A DNA stretch of 18,026 nucleotides from an uncultured Oscillospiraceae bacterium. GTDB taxonomy: Bacteria > Bacillota > Clostridia > Oscillospirales > Oscillospiraceae. Shown one piece after another: positions 6,912 through 13,774 of the stretch (its first letter is position 1; each line of letters starts with the position of its first letter). The stretch is from contig CAJTYO010000056.1 in assembly GCA_910584045.1 (NCBI GenBank), positions 1 through 18,026 of the forward strand, read 5' to 3'. The notes below the pieces were generated by a model. It was not told the origin of the DNA, did no database searches, and saw only the letters and a list, made by a program, of their open reading frames with translations. The position numbers were made by a program, and so were the translations under genes.

Positions 6912-6950
6912 AAAACAGCCCCGGCTGCGGGATGCAGCCGGGGCTGTTTT
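6912..6950. terminator. Bidirectional terminator between rubredoxin and the integrase
   Basis: AAAACAGCCCCGGCTGC and its reverse complement flank a 5-base loop, with a T run on each side. It serves rubredoxin on the plus strand and the convergent recombinase on the minus strand, whose stop codon touches it. Confidence 0.9.
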
Positions 6951-8116
6951 TATCTGGCGGCCGGCCCCTCTGACTGGCCGCCGTCACCGACTGCCCGGCC
7001 CACCGCCTGCACAACGGCCAGGTGGGTGTCGTCGAAGAGGTGGGTGTAAATGCGGCTGGTGGTGCTGGTGGTGCTGTGCCCCAGGGCCTTGCTGATGCCG
7101 AAGAGGGGGATGTTTCGGCTGTTGGCGATGCTTGCGAAGCTGTGGCGCAGGCCGTGAAGGGTCACATAGGGCAGCTCCGTCTTCCGCAGGACACGCTGCA
7201 GGCGGTTGCTGAGGTAGTCCGCCTGATAGGGCAGCCCGCCGTCGTGGCAGATCACATAGCCCATGTCCGCGTACCGCTCCCCCAGCAGCGCCATCTCCTC
7301 CTGCCGCTGCCGCCACAGCCGCTCCATGAGCTCCTCCATATCCATCAGTCCCGCGTAGCCAAGACGGCGGATAGAGGCTCGGTTCTTCGTCGATTTGTCC
7401 ACCGGGCGGCCGTTGACGGCGGTGCGGGCTTCGGAGATGGTGATGACCTTCCGCTCCCGGTCCACATGGCTCCACTTCAGCCCGCAGATCTCCGCCCGAC
7501 GCAGCCCCAGATAGCCCGCCAGCTTCACCACCGGCTCCATGGTTGTGCCCGCTAAAATCTCAAAGAGCCTCGCCATGGTTCCCGAATCGTAGAAGTGGTG
7601 GGTGGGGTCGCTGGCGGAAGGCGGGGTCACCTGGTCGGAGACGTTGCGGAGTACCAGCTCCTGTTTCCGGGCGTGCTCCAGGGCGTTGTGCAGCAGGGTG
7701 TAGTGCTTGCGCACGGTGTTGGCGCACAGCCCCTCGGCCTGCATCCGATTCAAGTACAGCTGAATCTGGGCGGAAGTCAGCTTGGTCAGCTGAACGCCCC
7801 CCAGCCCCGGGGAGAGATGGTTGCGGATAATCATGCAGTAGCCGTGGACCGTGCTGGCGGAGCGGCTTGGCTTGATGATCTGCTCCAGCCAGTAGGTCAG
7901 CCACTGGCCCAAGGTCAGCCGCTTCAGGTCCTGGCCCTGGGCCAGCAGGTCCTGGCCGCTGCGGCGGTCCAGCGCCTGAATCGCCAGCTCCAGGGTGGGA
8001 TAGCACTGGACGGACCGCTTGGACACGCCGTCCGCCGCTGGGCGGCGCATGGTGACATAGTAGCTGTGCCGCTGGGTGTCATAGGCGATGTTGGGCATAA
8101 TGGTTTTTCTTGACAT
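6950..8116 (-). CDS. Tyrosine recombinase (phage/ICE-type integrase)
   Basis: 388 residues. The ATG at 8116 (MSRKTIMPNIAYD...) is preceded by GAGAGG about 9 bases upstream. The frame stays open further upstream into selD, but that part has no start signal. Order: AP2-like arm-binding N-terminus (about 8-55), SAM-like core-binding domain (about 68-155) and catalytic domain (about 175-370). The active-site set is complete: Arg206 in LGLRRAE, Lys in the KSTKNR beta hairpin (near 244), His321 and Arg324 in HGLRH, His347 in LGH, and nucleophile Tyr357 in IYTHL. It therefore looks functional. It stands between rubredoxin and selD with no excisionase, relaxase or phage gene nearby, so it is a remnant, a domesticated gene or a solitary recombinase. 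It is not visibly linked to the element at the left end. Confidence 0.9.
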   Translation of the reverse strand: MSRKTIMPNIAYDTQRHSYYVTMRRPAADGVSKRSVQCYPTLELAIQALDRRSGQDLLAQGQDLKRLTLGQWLTYWLEQIIKPSRSASTVHGYCMIIRNHLSPGLGGVQLTKLTSAQIQLYLNRMQAEGLCANTVRKHYTLLHNALEHARKQELVLRNVSDQVTPPSASDPTHHFYDSGTMARLFEILAGTTMEPVVKLAGYLGLRRAEICGLKWSHVDRERKVITISEARTAVNGRPVDKSTKNRASIRRLGYAGLMDMEELMERLWRQRQEEMALLGERYADMGYVICHDGGLPYQADYLSNRLQRVLRKTELPYVTLHGLRHSFASIANSRNIPLFGISKALGHSTTSTTSRIYTHLFDDTHLAVVQAVGRAVGDGGQSEGPAAR

Positions 8117-8179
8117 GTCGGTTACCTCTCTTTGTAAAACCGGCGCGCTGGGATTGCCCGCCTTAATGAAAGTACGATA

Positions 8180-8203
8180 AGGCCCCGGCAAATCATCTGT
8201 CAA
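8180..8203 (-). promoter_or_regulatory. Candidate promoter of the integrase gene
   Basis: On the minus strand TTGACA (8203-8198) is followed after about 18 bases by TATCGT. The -35 is perfect and the -10 is mediocre. It lies just downstream of the selD terminator, which fits independent expression of the recombinase. Confidence 0.5.
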
Positions 8204-8214
8204 GACGAAAAATG

Positions 8215-8241
8215 GCCCGCCGTTTCGGATGAGCGGCGGGC
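8215..8241 (-). terminator. Terminator of the selenium operon
   Basis: GCCCGCCG and CGGCGGGC face each other across 11 bases and are followed on the minus strand by CATTTTTCG. It begins 13 bases after the selD stop and closes the yqeC-yqeB-selD operon. Confidence 0.8.
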
Positions 8242-8253
8242 TCCATCTGTTTT

Positions 8254-9291
8254 TTATCGCAGCAGGATGCGCGGCCCCTCCAGCCAGGGGCGCAGCTCCC
8301 CGATCCGCTGGGCGCTGGGGACGCATGGCGACAGGGCCGCCAGAAGCTCCTCCGCCTCCGCCGGGTCCACTGCCAGCAGCAGCCCTCCGGCGGTCTGGGG
8401 GTCGTAGAGCACGTCCTGTATGTGCAGCGGCGTATCACCCGCGTCCACAAAGGGGGCGGCGAAGGACCGGTTGCGGTACATGCCCTCCGGCAGGATGCCC
8501 AGCTTCGCCAGCTCCACCGCCTCCCCGATCAGATCCAGCTCCTCCGGATGGACCACAGCCTGGACCCCGCTGCCCTGGGCCATCTCCAGCAGGTGACCCA
8601 GCAGAGAGAAGCCGGTGACGTCGGTGCAGGCGTGGACGTGGAAGCGGACCATCACATCCCGGGCGCTCTTGTTGAGGGTGGTCATCAGCTCATAGGCCAG
8701 CGCCATACCCTCCGGAGAGGCCGCCTCCCCCTTGTGGGCAGTGGTGAGGATACCAATTCCCAGAGGCTTGGTCAGCAACAGCACATCCCCCGGCCTCGCG
8801 CCGCTGTTGGTCAGCACGCGGTCCGGATGGACAAACCCGGTGACAGCCAGGCCGTACTTGGGTTCCTCGTCAAAGATGCTGTGGCCGCCGGTGATGAGGC
8901 AGCCTGCCTCATAGACCTTGTCATACCCGCCCCGCAGCAGCTGGTGTACCGCCTCCTCCGGCATAGCCTTGGGGATGCACAGCAGGTTCAGCGCCAGCTT
9001 GGGCTCGCCTCCCATGGCGTATACGTCGCTGAGGGCGTTGCAGGCCGCGATCTGGCCGAAGAGGTAGGGGTTGTCGGCAATGGGCGGAAAAAAGTCCACT
9101 GTCTGCACCAGGGCCAGCTCGTCGGAGATCTGATAAACCGACGCGTCGTCGCTCCTGTCAAAGCCCACCAGCAGCCGTGGGTCGCTGTGGACGCGCAGGC
9201 CCTCCAGCAGCTGGGCCAGTACGCCCGCGCCCACCTTTGCCCCGCACCCGGCGCAGGCGGCCAGCTTTGTCAGCTTCACCTCATTTTCCAT
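8254..9291 (-). CDS. selD: Selenide, water dikinase (selenophosphate synthase)
   Basis: 345 residues from the ATG at 9291 (MENEVKLTK). It is chosen over the ATG at 9300 because GGGGAGG lies 9 bases before it but directly touches the other. The enzyme makes selenophosphate from selenide and ATP, the Se donor for selenocysteine, selenouridine and the Se-molybdenum cofactor. The N-terminal loop CAGCGAK has the catalytic Cys16 and Lys19; this is the Cys form, not the selenocysteine form. ATP/metal-binding PurM-type motifs follow: FDRSDDASVY, QTVDFFPPIADNPY, NALSDVYAMGG and TGGHSIFDEEPKYG. The gene overlaps the end of yqeB by 11 bp and is last in the operon, so its selenophosphate is presumably meant at least partly for molybdenum hydroxylases. 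Whether the host also makes selenoproteins cannot be seen here. Confidence 0.96.
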   Translation of the reverse strand: MENEVKLTKLAACAGCGAKVGAGVLAQLLEGLRVHSDPRLLVGFDRSDDASVYQISDELALVQTVDFFPPIADNPYLFGQIAACNALSDVYAMGGEPKLALNLLCIPKAMPEEAVHQLLRGGYDKVYEAGCLITGGHSIFDEEPKYGLAVTGFVHPDRVLTNSGARPGDVLLLTKPLGIGILTTAHKGEAASPEGMALAYELMTTLNKSARDVMVRFHVHACTDVTGFSLLGHLLEMAQGSGVQAVVHPEELDLIGEAVELAKLGILPEGMYRNRSFAAPFVDAGDTPLHIQDVLYDPQTAGGLLLAVDPAEAEELLAALSPCVPSAQRIGELRPWLEGPRILLR

Positions 9292-10087
9292 TCCGTCCAT
9301 CCTCCCCTCTGCCCCGCAGATGCAAAATCGCCTCCAGCACGCCGCCGCCCACGGCCAGGGCCTTGTCGGAGGCGCACAGACAGTGGGCCGGCTCGCATCG
9401 GGGGTCCACATCCCCGCTCTTCATCCCCCTCTTCACCACCACCCCGTCGGCCAGGAGTCCCCGCAAAACGCCGGAGATGGTGCACACCATAGGCGTGCCG
9501 TCCACATATCCGGCCACGTCGCCGGTCTGAACCTGGCAGCCGATCTCCTTCGCTCCCTGGAAGATCCCGTCGGCCGGAGCCCGGAGGACCCGCTCGCCGG
9601 CGTAGCCGCCGATGAGCCCTGGGACGTTGGTGTTGGGCAGGGCCGCGCCGCTGTAGATCACCCGGCCCAGATAGTGCCCCCTCATGGTCTCCACCACCGC
9701 GTGGCAGTCCGCCCCGGCGGTGAATCCGGGCCCGGCGGCCACCACCACGGGGGCCATATCCATAGTGGTGCCCAGGTTCCGCTTGGCCAGGACGGCGTCC
9801 ACCACCGCCTCCGGCCTCAGCATCCGGACACAGGCCGCCTCCGGGTCCGCCAGCACCGGCACAATCCCCTCCGCCAGCAGGCCGGGGACCTCCTCCGGCG
9901 CGGCCCGGCGGGCCCGCACCCCCTCCACCGCCGTCTCCCCCAGCCGCATGGCCTCGGAGAAGCACACCGTGCGGCGGATGGAGGTGGGTCTCTCGATCTC
10001 ACAAATGACGGGCCGCATCCCGCTGCGGTACAGCCGCAGGGCCACGCCGGTGGCCAGGTCGCCGCCTCCCCGTATCACGACAAGCAT
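9281..10087 (-). CDS. yqeB: Selenium-dependent molybdenum hydroxylase system protein YqeB (EF2563 family)
   Basis: 268 residues. The start is the ATG at 10087 (MLVVIRGGGDLATG), 9 bases after AGGAGG; the GTG two codons earlier is only 3 bases away from it. The N-terminal VVIRGGGDLATGVALRLY is a Rossmann-type glycine loop, and the CEIERPTSIRRTVCFSEA segment after it is the family's signature. The rest matches the YqeB/EF2563 family across its full length (for example LNTTMDMAP-like RNLGTTMDMAPVVVAAGPGF, then APADGIFQGAKEIG). By comparative genomics this family travels with SelD and YqeC in genomes that have Se-dependent molybdenum hydroxylases, and it is thought to help make or insert the labile Se cofactor; its exact reaction is not established. 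It overlaps yqeC by 13 bp and selD by 11 bp. Confidence 0.92.
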   Translation of the reverse strand: MLVVIRGGGDLATGVALRLYRSGMRPVICEIERPTSIRRTVCFSEAMRLGETAVEGVRARRAAPEEVPGLLAEGIVPVLADPEAACVRMLRPEAVVDAVLAKRNLGTTMDMAPVVVAAGPGFTAGADCHAVVETMRGHYLGRVIYSGAALPNTNVPGLIGGYAGERVLRAPADGIFQGAKEIGCQVQTGDVAGYVDGTPMVCTISGVLRGLLADGVVVKRGMKSGDVDPRCEPAHCLCASDKALAVGGGVLEAILHLRGRGEDGRNGK

Positions 10088-10743
10088 ATCCACGTTCCTC
10101 CTCTCAGGGAGCCGGCGCTGACCGGCCGGTCCGCCCGCTCTGCCAGAGCTGCGACGGACGGCGGAATGCCTCCGTCCGCCTGATTGACAAATATCCGGTC
10201 ACCCAGCCCCTCGCATTTCAAAAGCGCGGCCACGTTTTCCGCCGTCACCGGTTCCTCCGGCCCCGCCCCGGTGAGGCGGCGGAAGACCTCCCACCGGTGA
10301 ACCGCCTCCCGGACGGGCTGTCCGAAGCCGGAAGCGCCCACCAGCGCGACAACGTTTCCCGTCTGGGGCGGTATCACCGGCTCATGGGCCAGATGGGCCT
10401 TCACCGGCAGACCTCTGGAGCCGTCGGCCTCCACCAGCACATAGTCCGCCAGCCGCGCCGGCGCCTCCATGCCCAGCGCCGGGGCTGTCAGCTTGCCGTC
10501 CCCGCACTGTTCCCCCAGGCAGACGCAGCGCCGCTCCGCCAGCGCGGCGGCCAGCGCCCCCTCGTCCGCGCCTTCCAGCACCGGCAGATGATCCGGCGGC
10601 CGGATATGGGTGGTGGTGCAGCAGACTACTGTCCCCAGAGCTGTCAGCTCCCGGGCAAGGACATACATGGCAGCAGTCTTGCCGCCGCCGCCAATCAGCG
10701 CCGTCACCCCGCGCCGGATCTCCAGCAGCTCCCGAAGCTCCAT
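10075..10743 (-). CDS. yqeC: Putative selenium-dependent hydroxylase accessory protein YqeC
   Basis: 222 residues. The ATG at 10743 is preceded by GGGGAGG at 8 bases. It opens with a phosphate-binding loop, TALIGGGGKTAAM (residues 14-26), then VVCCTTTHIRPPD and the VLVEADGSRGLPVKAHLAHEPVIPP segment, all characteristic of YqeC. It is first in the operon. The family is an accessory factor for Se-containing molybdenum hydroxylases (xanthine/purine-type enzymes) and is probably a nucleotide-dependent protein; the precise step is unknown. Its presence next to YqeB and SelD strongly predicts such hydroxylases elsewhere in the genome. Confidence 0.9.
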   Translation of the reverse strand: MELRELLEIRRGVTALIGGGGKTAAMYVLARELTALGTVVCCTTTHIRPPDHLPVLEGADEGALAAALAERRCVCLGEQCGDGKLTAPALGMEAPARLADYVLVEADGSRGLPVKAHLAHEPVIPPQTGNVVALVGASGFGQPVREAVHRWEVFRRLTGAGPEEPVTAENVAALLKCEGLGDRIFVNQADGGIPPSVAALAERADRPVSAGSLRGGTWICLS

Positions 10744-10777
10744 ATATGCCCTCCCCTCAAACCATTATTCTCATTTC

Positions 10778-10805
10778 AGTATAACACATCCCCGGCGGTT
10801 TGCAA
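10778..10805 (-). promoter_or_regulatory. Promoter of the yqeC-yqeB-selD operon
   Basis: On the minus strand TTGCAA (10805-10800), 16 bases, then TATACT (10783-10778), preceded by TG one base upstream (extended -10). The transcript would start about 30 bases before the yqeC start. Confidence 0.65.
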
Positions 10806-10836
10806 TCAAAAAAATTTTTCATATTTTTTCGAAAAG

Positions 10837-10856
10837 GTTGCACGTTTCACGGCAAC
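10837..10856. repeat. Short inverted repeat in the divergent intergenic region
   Basis: GTTGC and GCAAC, extended by CGT/ACG with one bulged A, surround a 3-base loop. It lies next to poly-A/T tracts (10807-10830) in the 193-bp gap between the divergent yqeC and the gene at 10937. It may be an operator or a small stem; nothing more can be said, and I find no convincing plus-strand promoter here. Confidence 0.35.
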
Positions 10857-10936
10857 TCTGGGGCCCTTCCACCCCTATATGGAGGGATCTTTCACAGACC
10901 GCAATTTTCACTATGAATTTTTCAGGAGGAACCAAT

Positions 10937-11962
10937 ATGGAGTACACAAAAAACTATCACCTGCCCCAGTGGGCGGAGGAGGACCGGATCATGCGCGCGG
11001 ACTTCAACCAGATGTGCGCGGACATAGAGGCCGGGCTGGATAAGACCGCCCAGGCGGCCTCCGCCGCCCGGCAGGACCTGAGGGAGCGCTGGTACAGGCT
11101 GGCCTATAACCACTACTGCGCGGTGCGGGAAATGGAGCCCTTTCCGCCCCAGACGGGTCTGTTCCACCAGGACCCGGCCAAGGACGCCGCGGGCGTCTCC
11201 GGCGCGAAGCTGCTGGACGGCGTATGCTTTGTGGCAAAGGGTACGGGGACCATCTCCGCCGCCGCCTTTCCCCAGTATGTCCAGCAGCTGACGCGCCTGA
11301 AGGTGGTCAAAGGCAATCCATCCGCCTCCACGCCGCTGACGGCCAAATTCCGCGTCCCCGTCTCAGGGAAGCTGGAGCGCCTGACCATGGACGGGAGCTA
11401 CAGCGGCAACACGCCCGACGCCCCGGCGTCCATCCGAGTCACCCTGACCAACCAGGACAGCGGGGAGGACGAGCTGATATACGAGCAGAGCTTTGCCCAG
11501 ACGGGCGTCTCCGGCACATGGCCCAATTACTACATACACACCCCGGTCTATTTCCACGGCGGAACCAACTATCTGCTGACCGTGGAGCCCCTGGGCGCGG
11601 TCTTCAGCGCGGAGGCGGATCTGGTGTTCTCCGAGGCCCACTCCCCGGCCCATCCCGCCGTCAACGACGCGGTGCTCACCGCCTCCCGGACGCTGCGGGA
11701 GGCCGCGGAAAGCGGCGGCGGACTGCTGATTCTCCGCTGCTCCATGGGCGGCACAAGCGGTGCGCTGACCGTCCGCTGGGACGGCGATCAGCTCCAGCCA
11801 CACGCCTCCCGGACGCTCCGGCTGGAGAACGGGCGGGCTGTTCGGGAGCTGGTCTACCGCCGGGACGGCCCCTTGCCTGCGGAGACCACGGTCTCTCTGC
11901 AATACGACTGCGGAGAATGCGGAGACTTCCTGTTTTACGACTGGGGGGCGGTGCTGATGTGA
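10937..11962 (+). CDS. Hypothetical protein with phage-tail-like N-terminus and beta-rich C-terminus
   Basis: 341 residues. The ATG at 10937 has AGGAGG (10924-10929) 7 bases upstream. The N-terminal YTKNYHLPQWAEEDRIMRADFNQMCADIE resembles the opening of many clostridial phage tail/appendage proteins, in which a short NYHLPQW-like segment is followed by a helix. Residues about 35-60 form a helix (AQAASAARQDLRERWYRLAYNHY). From about residue 95 the chain looks like alternating beta strands with a jelly-roll or carbohydrate-module feel (LTAKFRVPVSGKLERLTM, SIRVTLTNQDSG, YYIHTPVYFHGGTNYLLTVEP). There is no signal peptide or membrane segment. No phage genes adjoin it, and it has its own terminator. 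I cannot name its function; a receptor-binding or surface-decorating role is a guess. Confidence 0.8.
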   Translation: MEYTKNYHLPQWAEEDRIMRADFNQMCADIEAGLDKTAQAASAARQDLRERWYRLAYNHYCAVREMEPFPPQTGLFHQDPAKDAAGVSGAKLLDGVCFVAKGTGTISAAAFPQYVQQLTRLKVVKGNPSASTPLTAKFRVPVSGKLERLTMDGSYSGNTPDAPASIRVTLTNQDSGEDELIYEQSFAQTGVSGTWPNYYIHTPVYFHGGTNYLLTVEPLGAVFSAEADLVFSEAHSPAHPAVNDAVLTASRTLREAAESGGGLLILRCSMGGTSGALTVRWDGDQLQPHASRTLRLENGRAVRELVYRRDGPLPAETTVSLQYDCGECGDFLFYDWGAVLM

Positions 11963-12011
11963 AAAGAGTAGGGACGGACCTTGTGGGATTCGGCCCGTCC
12001 CTACTCTTTTT
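11962..12011. terminator. Bidirectional terminator between two convergent genes
   Basis: AAAAGAGTAGGGACGG and its reverse complement are separated by a loop of about 17 bases, with T runs on both strands. It ends the gene at 10937-11962 and, on the other strand, overlaps the stop of the gene at 12001-12681. Confidence 0.88.
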
Positions 12012-12681
12012 GTTTACAAGCTTCTGGCAGACATTTGCGTGCGTACATCTCCACCTGATAGAGAAGCATTGCATAGAGCAGCATATTCAAATCCTGCCCC
12101 TCTACGTCGCTGCGGGCCAGGCCCACTACCACATTCGTATCGAATGAATCACAGCCGGGGTCCGCAGGATAGCGGAATAGATGCCCCCTATTGTCGAGCT
12201 TTTTCCCCAGCTCCTCCGTCTCCTCTTTGTTCATAAGCTCGGCCAGAAGCGTGATATACAGCAGCTGTATCCCCACAAGATAGGCAAACCGATAGTTTAT
12301 CAGCGTATTACAAACCGCCCACTGCGTATACGCTTCATCGGATAAATGGCCCTTCTGCACCGAGGCAAACTTATTTGCCTCCGGCATATCGAAGGAAAAC
12401 GCCTTGCACCGCATGCTGGTCTGGCAGAGAACTGCGGCAACCTTCCGGCTGTCCAGCAAAAACCCGGCGGTGTGCTGCCGCTTGCTGCTATAGCACTGAC
12501 GCTTGAATCTTCGCCGCTGACGGTGGAATTCATCCTCCAGCCGGCGCTTCCACTTCTCTTCGCTGCGAAAGTGCAGCTGGACGGCGCTGGCGAAAGCGGG
12601 GTCACACTCCTTCTCCACAACCCTGCGCACTGGAAGAATCACATATTGCCAAATATCCTCAAATTCCTTGCTGGTTCCCAT
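12001..12681 (-). CDS. Hypothetical protein, third gene of a membrane-associated cassette
   Basis: 226 residues. The ATG at 12681 has GGAGG about 12 bases upstream inside the preceding gene, which it overlaps by 23 bp. The N-terminal half is strongly basic and charged (EEKWKRRLEDEFHRQRRRF, about 41-59). The middle has two nearby cysteines (VLCQTSMRCKAF) and a mostly helical region with a hydrophobic helix around YLVGIQLLYITLLAEL (about 130-150), which could touch the membrane or pack internally. Another amphipathic helix (LNMLLYAMLLYQVEMYARK) lies near the end, and the last residues are Cys/Lys-rich. No signal peptide. I recognise no family. Its place, last in a coupled operon after two membrane proteins, suggests a cytoplasmic partner or effector of them; this is inference. 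Confidence 0.8.
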   Translation of the reverse strand: MGTSKEFEDIWQYVILPVRRVVEKECDPAFASAVQLHFRSEEKWKRRLEDEFHRQRRRFKRQCYSSKRQHTAGFLLDSRKVAAVLCQTSMRCKAFSFDMPEANKFASVQKGHLSDEAYTQWAVCNTLINYRFAYLVGIQLLYITLLAELMNKEETEELGKKLDNRGHLFRYPADPGCDSFDTNVVVGLARSDVEGQDLNMLLYAMLLYQVEMYARKCLPEACKQKE

Positions 12682-12967
12682 CTTTTGTGTATCCCTCCAG
12701 ATTTATATGCAGGTCCATCTGTTGTGCCGCCAGTTTTTCCTGTAGGTCGGCAAAGGCTTTCTCCAACTGGGGATAGGTGTTGTTGGTGGGGACGCTGTCC
12801 ACGATCTCGGCGCTCGCCCGGATGTTCCGAGATTTTTCTGCGTTGACAGCCGGCTGCGTTTTTTCACGCTTCCGGCGGAGATAGACGGCCGGAAGCACTG
12901 ATGCCGCTCCAACGATCGTAAGCGTCGGTACGGACAACAGCAACGCTTCTAATACTCCAAAATTCAT
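12659..12967 (-). CDS. Small single-pass membrane protein, second gene of the cassette
   Basis: 102 residues. The ATG at 12967 directly follows the TGA of the upstream gene (TGAATG), and AAAGGAGG lies just before it, so translation is coupled. Residues about 6-29 (LEALLLSVPTLTIVGAASVLPAVY) form one membrane helix. Arg/Lys follow immediately (LRRKREK), which predicts the C-terminus in the cytoplasm. The tail contains a short helix with coiled-coil character (YPQLEKAFADLQEKLAAQQMDL, about 65-86), suited to oligomerisation or to binding the third protein. No known family was recognised. The gene is real on grounds of coupling, membrane topology and ribosome site. Confidence 0.8.
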   Translation of the reverse strand: MNFGVLEALLLSVPTLTIVGAASVLPAVYLRRKREKTQPAVNAEKSRNIRASAEIVDSVPTNNTYPQLEKAFADLQEKLAAQQMDLHINLEGYTKDGNQQGI

Positions 12968-13495
12968 TCAGCTCCTCCTTTCCGGCGGGTAGCTTGGCTG
13001 CTCCTCCTCTGCGGCCCGTTTGGGCGCTCCGGCAACCGCATTTTCCCCCTTCATTTTATTATGACCAGCTTGTCCGCTTTCCTGCGCATCGTAAGTACAA
13101 TAGGCGGCTCCAAGCAGCAGTCCGATGGTATAAACGACCATGACGACATTCAGCGGCTTAGGACGCGGGACGCAGCATAAGAGCATAACATAAATGATAC
13201 CGGCGCCGATCAACCATATGTTCTCGCTAAATATATGCTTGCCTGGCGCCGATTTCGGAAGATTCTGAAATGCAACGATCAAAACATAAGTCAGCGTGGA
13301 GATGCCAACCGCATCAACGGCCATATCAAGAAACTCCCATCCGGAAGATAACCCGTTCGGAAGAGCCTTGACCTGAAAAATTAAATAAACAATAATAAAA
13401 ACGTATGTAAAAATAACAACGACTGTATTCTGATAAACCGGGCTTGTCCCATCGTCCTTAAACCGGAAAAGCTTTCCAAGATTATGAACACACAT
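12968..13495 (-). CDS. Four-helix membrane protein, first gene of the cassette
   Basis: 175 residues from the ATG at 13495. The ribosome site is weak (GAGAGAGAG is rather far upstream), so the start is less certain than those of the two genes after it. Hydrophobic helices lie at about 24-42, 57-76, 92-109 and 115-133. A hydrophilic C-terminal tail of about 40 residues (KMKGENAVAGAPKRAAEEEQ...) follows. The even number of helices places both ends on the same side, probably the cytoplasm. No transport or enzymatic motif is visible and I do not recognise the family. It leads the operon behind a near-consensus promoter. The three genes are somewhat richer in A+T than their neighbours, which may indicate transfer. 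Confidence 0.82.
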   Translation of the reverse strand: MCVHNLGKLFRFKDDGTSPVYQNTVVVIFTYVFIIVYLIFQVKALPNGLSSGWEFLDMAVDAVGISTLTYVLIVAFQNLPKSAPGKHIFSENIWLIGAGIIYVMLLCCVPRPKPLNVVMVVYTIGLLLGAAYCTYDAQESGQAGHNKMKGENAVAGAPKRAAEEEQPSYPPERRS

Positions 13496-13537
13496 ACACA
13501 GGTTTTATCTCTCTCTCAAAATTAGGTTTGTCATAAC

Positions 13538-13602
13538 TGTAACCAAATTGTAACATGTTGACTATAGTCTGTCAACACTTTTGCAGTAACATTTTTGTAA
13601 CA
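13538..13602 (-). promoter_or_regulatory. Two pairs of 11-bp-phased direct repeats around the cassette promoter
   Basis: On the minus strand TGTTAC-N5-TGTTAC lies upstream of the -35 (13602-13586), and TGTTAC-N5-GGTTAC overlaps and follows the -10 (13555-13539). Both pairs have exactly one helical turn (11 bp) between copies, and corresponding copies are 47 bp apart. This layout is typical of OmpR/PhoB/PhoP-type response-regulator sites. Which regulator binds is unknown. Confidence 0.6.
13547..13575 (-). promoter_or_regulatory. Strong promoter of the three-gene cassette
   Basis: On the minus strand: TTGACA (13575-13570), 17 bases, TACAAT (13552-13547), with TG one base before the -10 (extended -10). 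The spacer carries an inverted repeat, TGTTGAC and GTCAACA across 8 bases, so the -35 is itself inside a palindrome. The start codon is about 50 bases downstream of the -10. Confidence 0.85.
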
Positions 13603-13737
13603 ATTAGATGCAGACCATTGAAGATACAGGGGAAATGTCTCGCGCGGCACATGTGTTCCATTTCATTTTACAGCATATTTCGCCGCCTGTCAAGGGTGCG
13701 TGCCGCCGCGCCAGCCCACCCGCTTTTCTCCTCGCAG
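13603..13737. other. Intergenic stretch without recognisable gene
   Basis: Between the cassette promoter and the terminator of the surface-layer gene there is about 135 bp with no ORF that has a ribosome site, and no RNA fold or repeat that I can recognise. Confidence 0.6.
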
Positions 13738-13744
13738 CAAAAAC

Positions 13745-13774
13745 GCCCCCCAGCGGCCGGAGCCGCCGGGGGGC
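13745..13774 (-). terminator. Terminator of the surface-layer-like gene
   Basis: On the minus strand GCCCCCCGGCGGC pairs with GCCGCTGGGGGGC (one mismatch) around a 4-base loop and is followed by GTTTTTGC. It starts 27 bases after the stop of the large gene. Confidence 0.88.

Noticed and set aside
8117..8326. N-terminal extension of the integrase into selD
   Set aside because: It would overlap the selD end and its terminator. The ATG at 8116 has a ribosome site, and family homology begins there.
9320..10183. Plus-strand ORF opposite yqeB
   Set aside because: It is a shadow of yqeB/selD; its translation is His/Gly/Arg-rich with no family match, and the minus-strand genes are certain.
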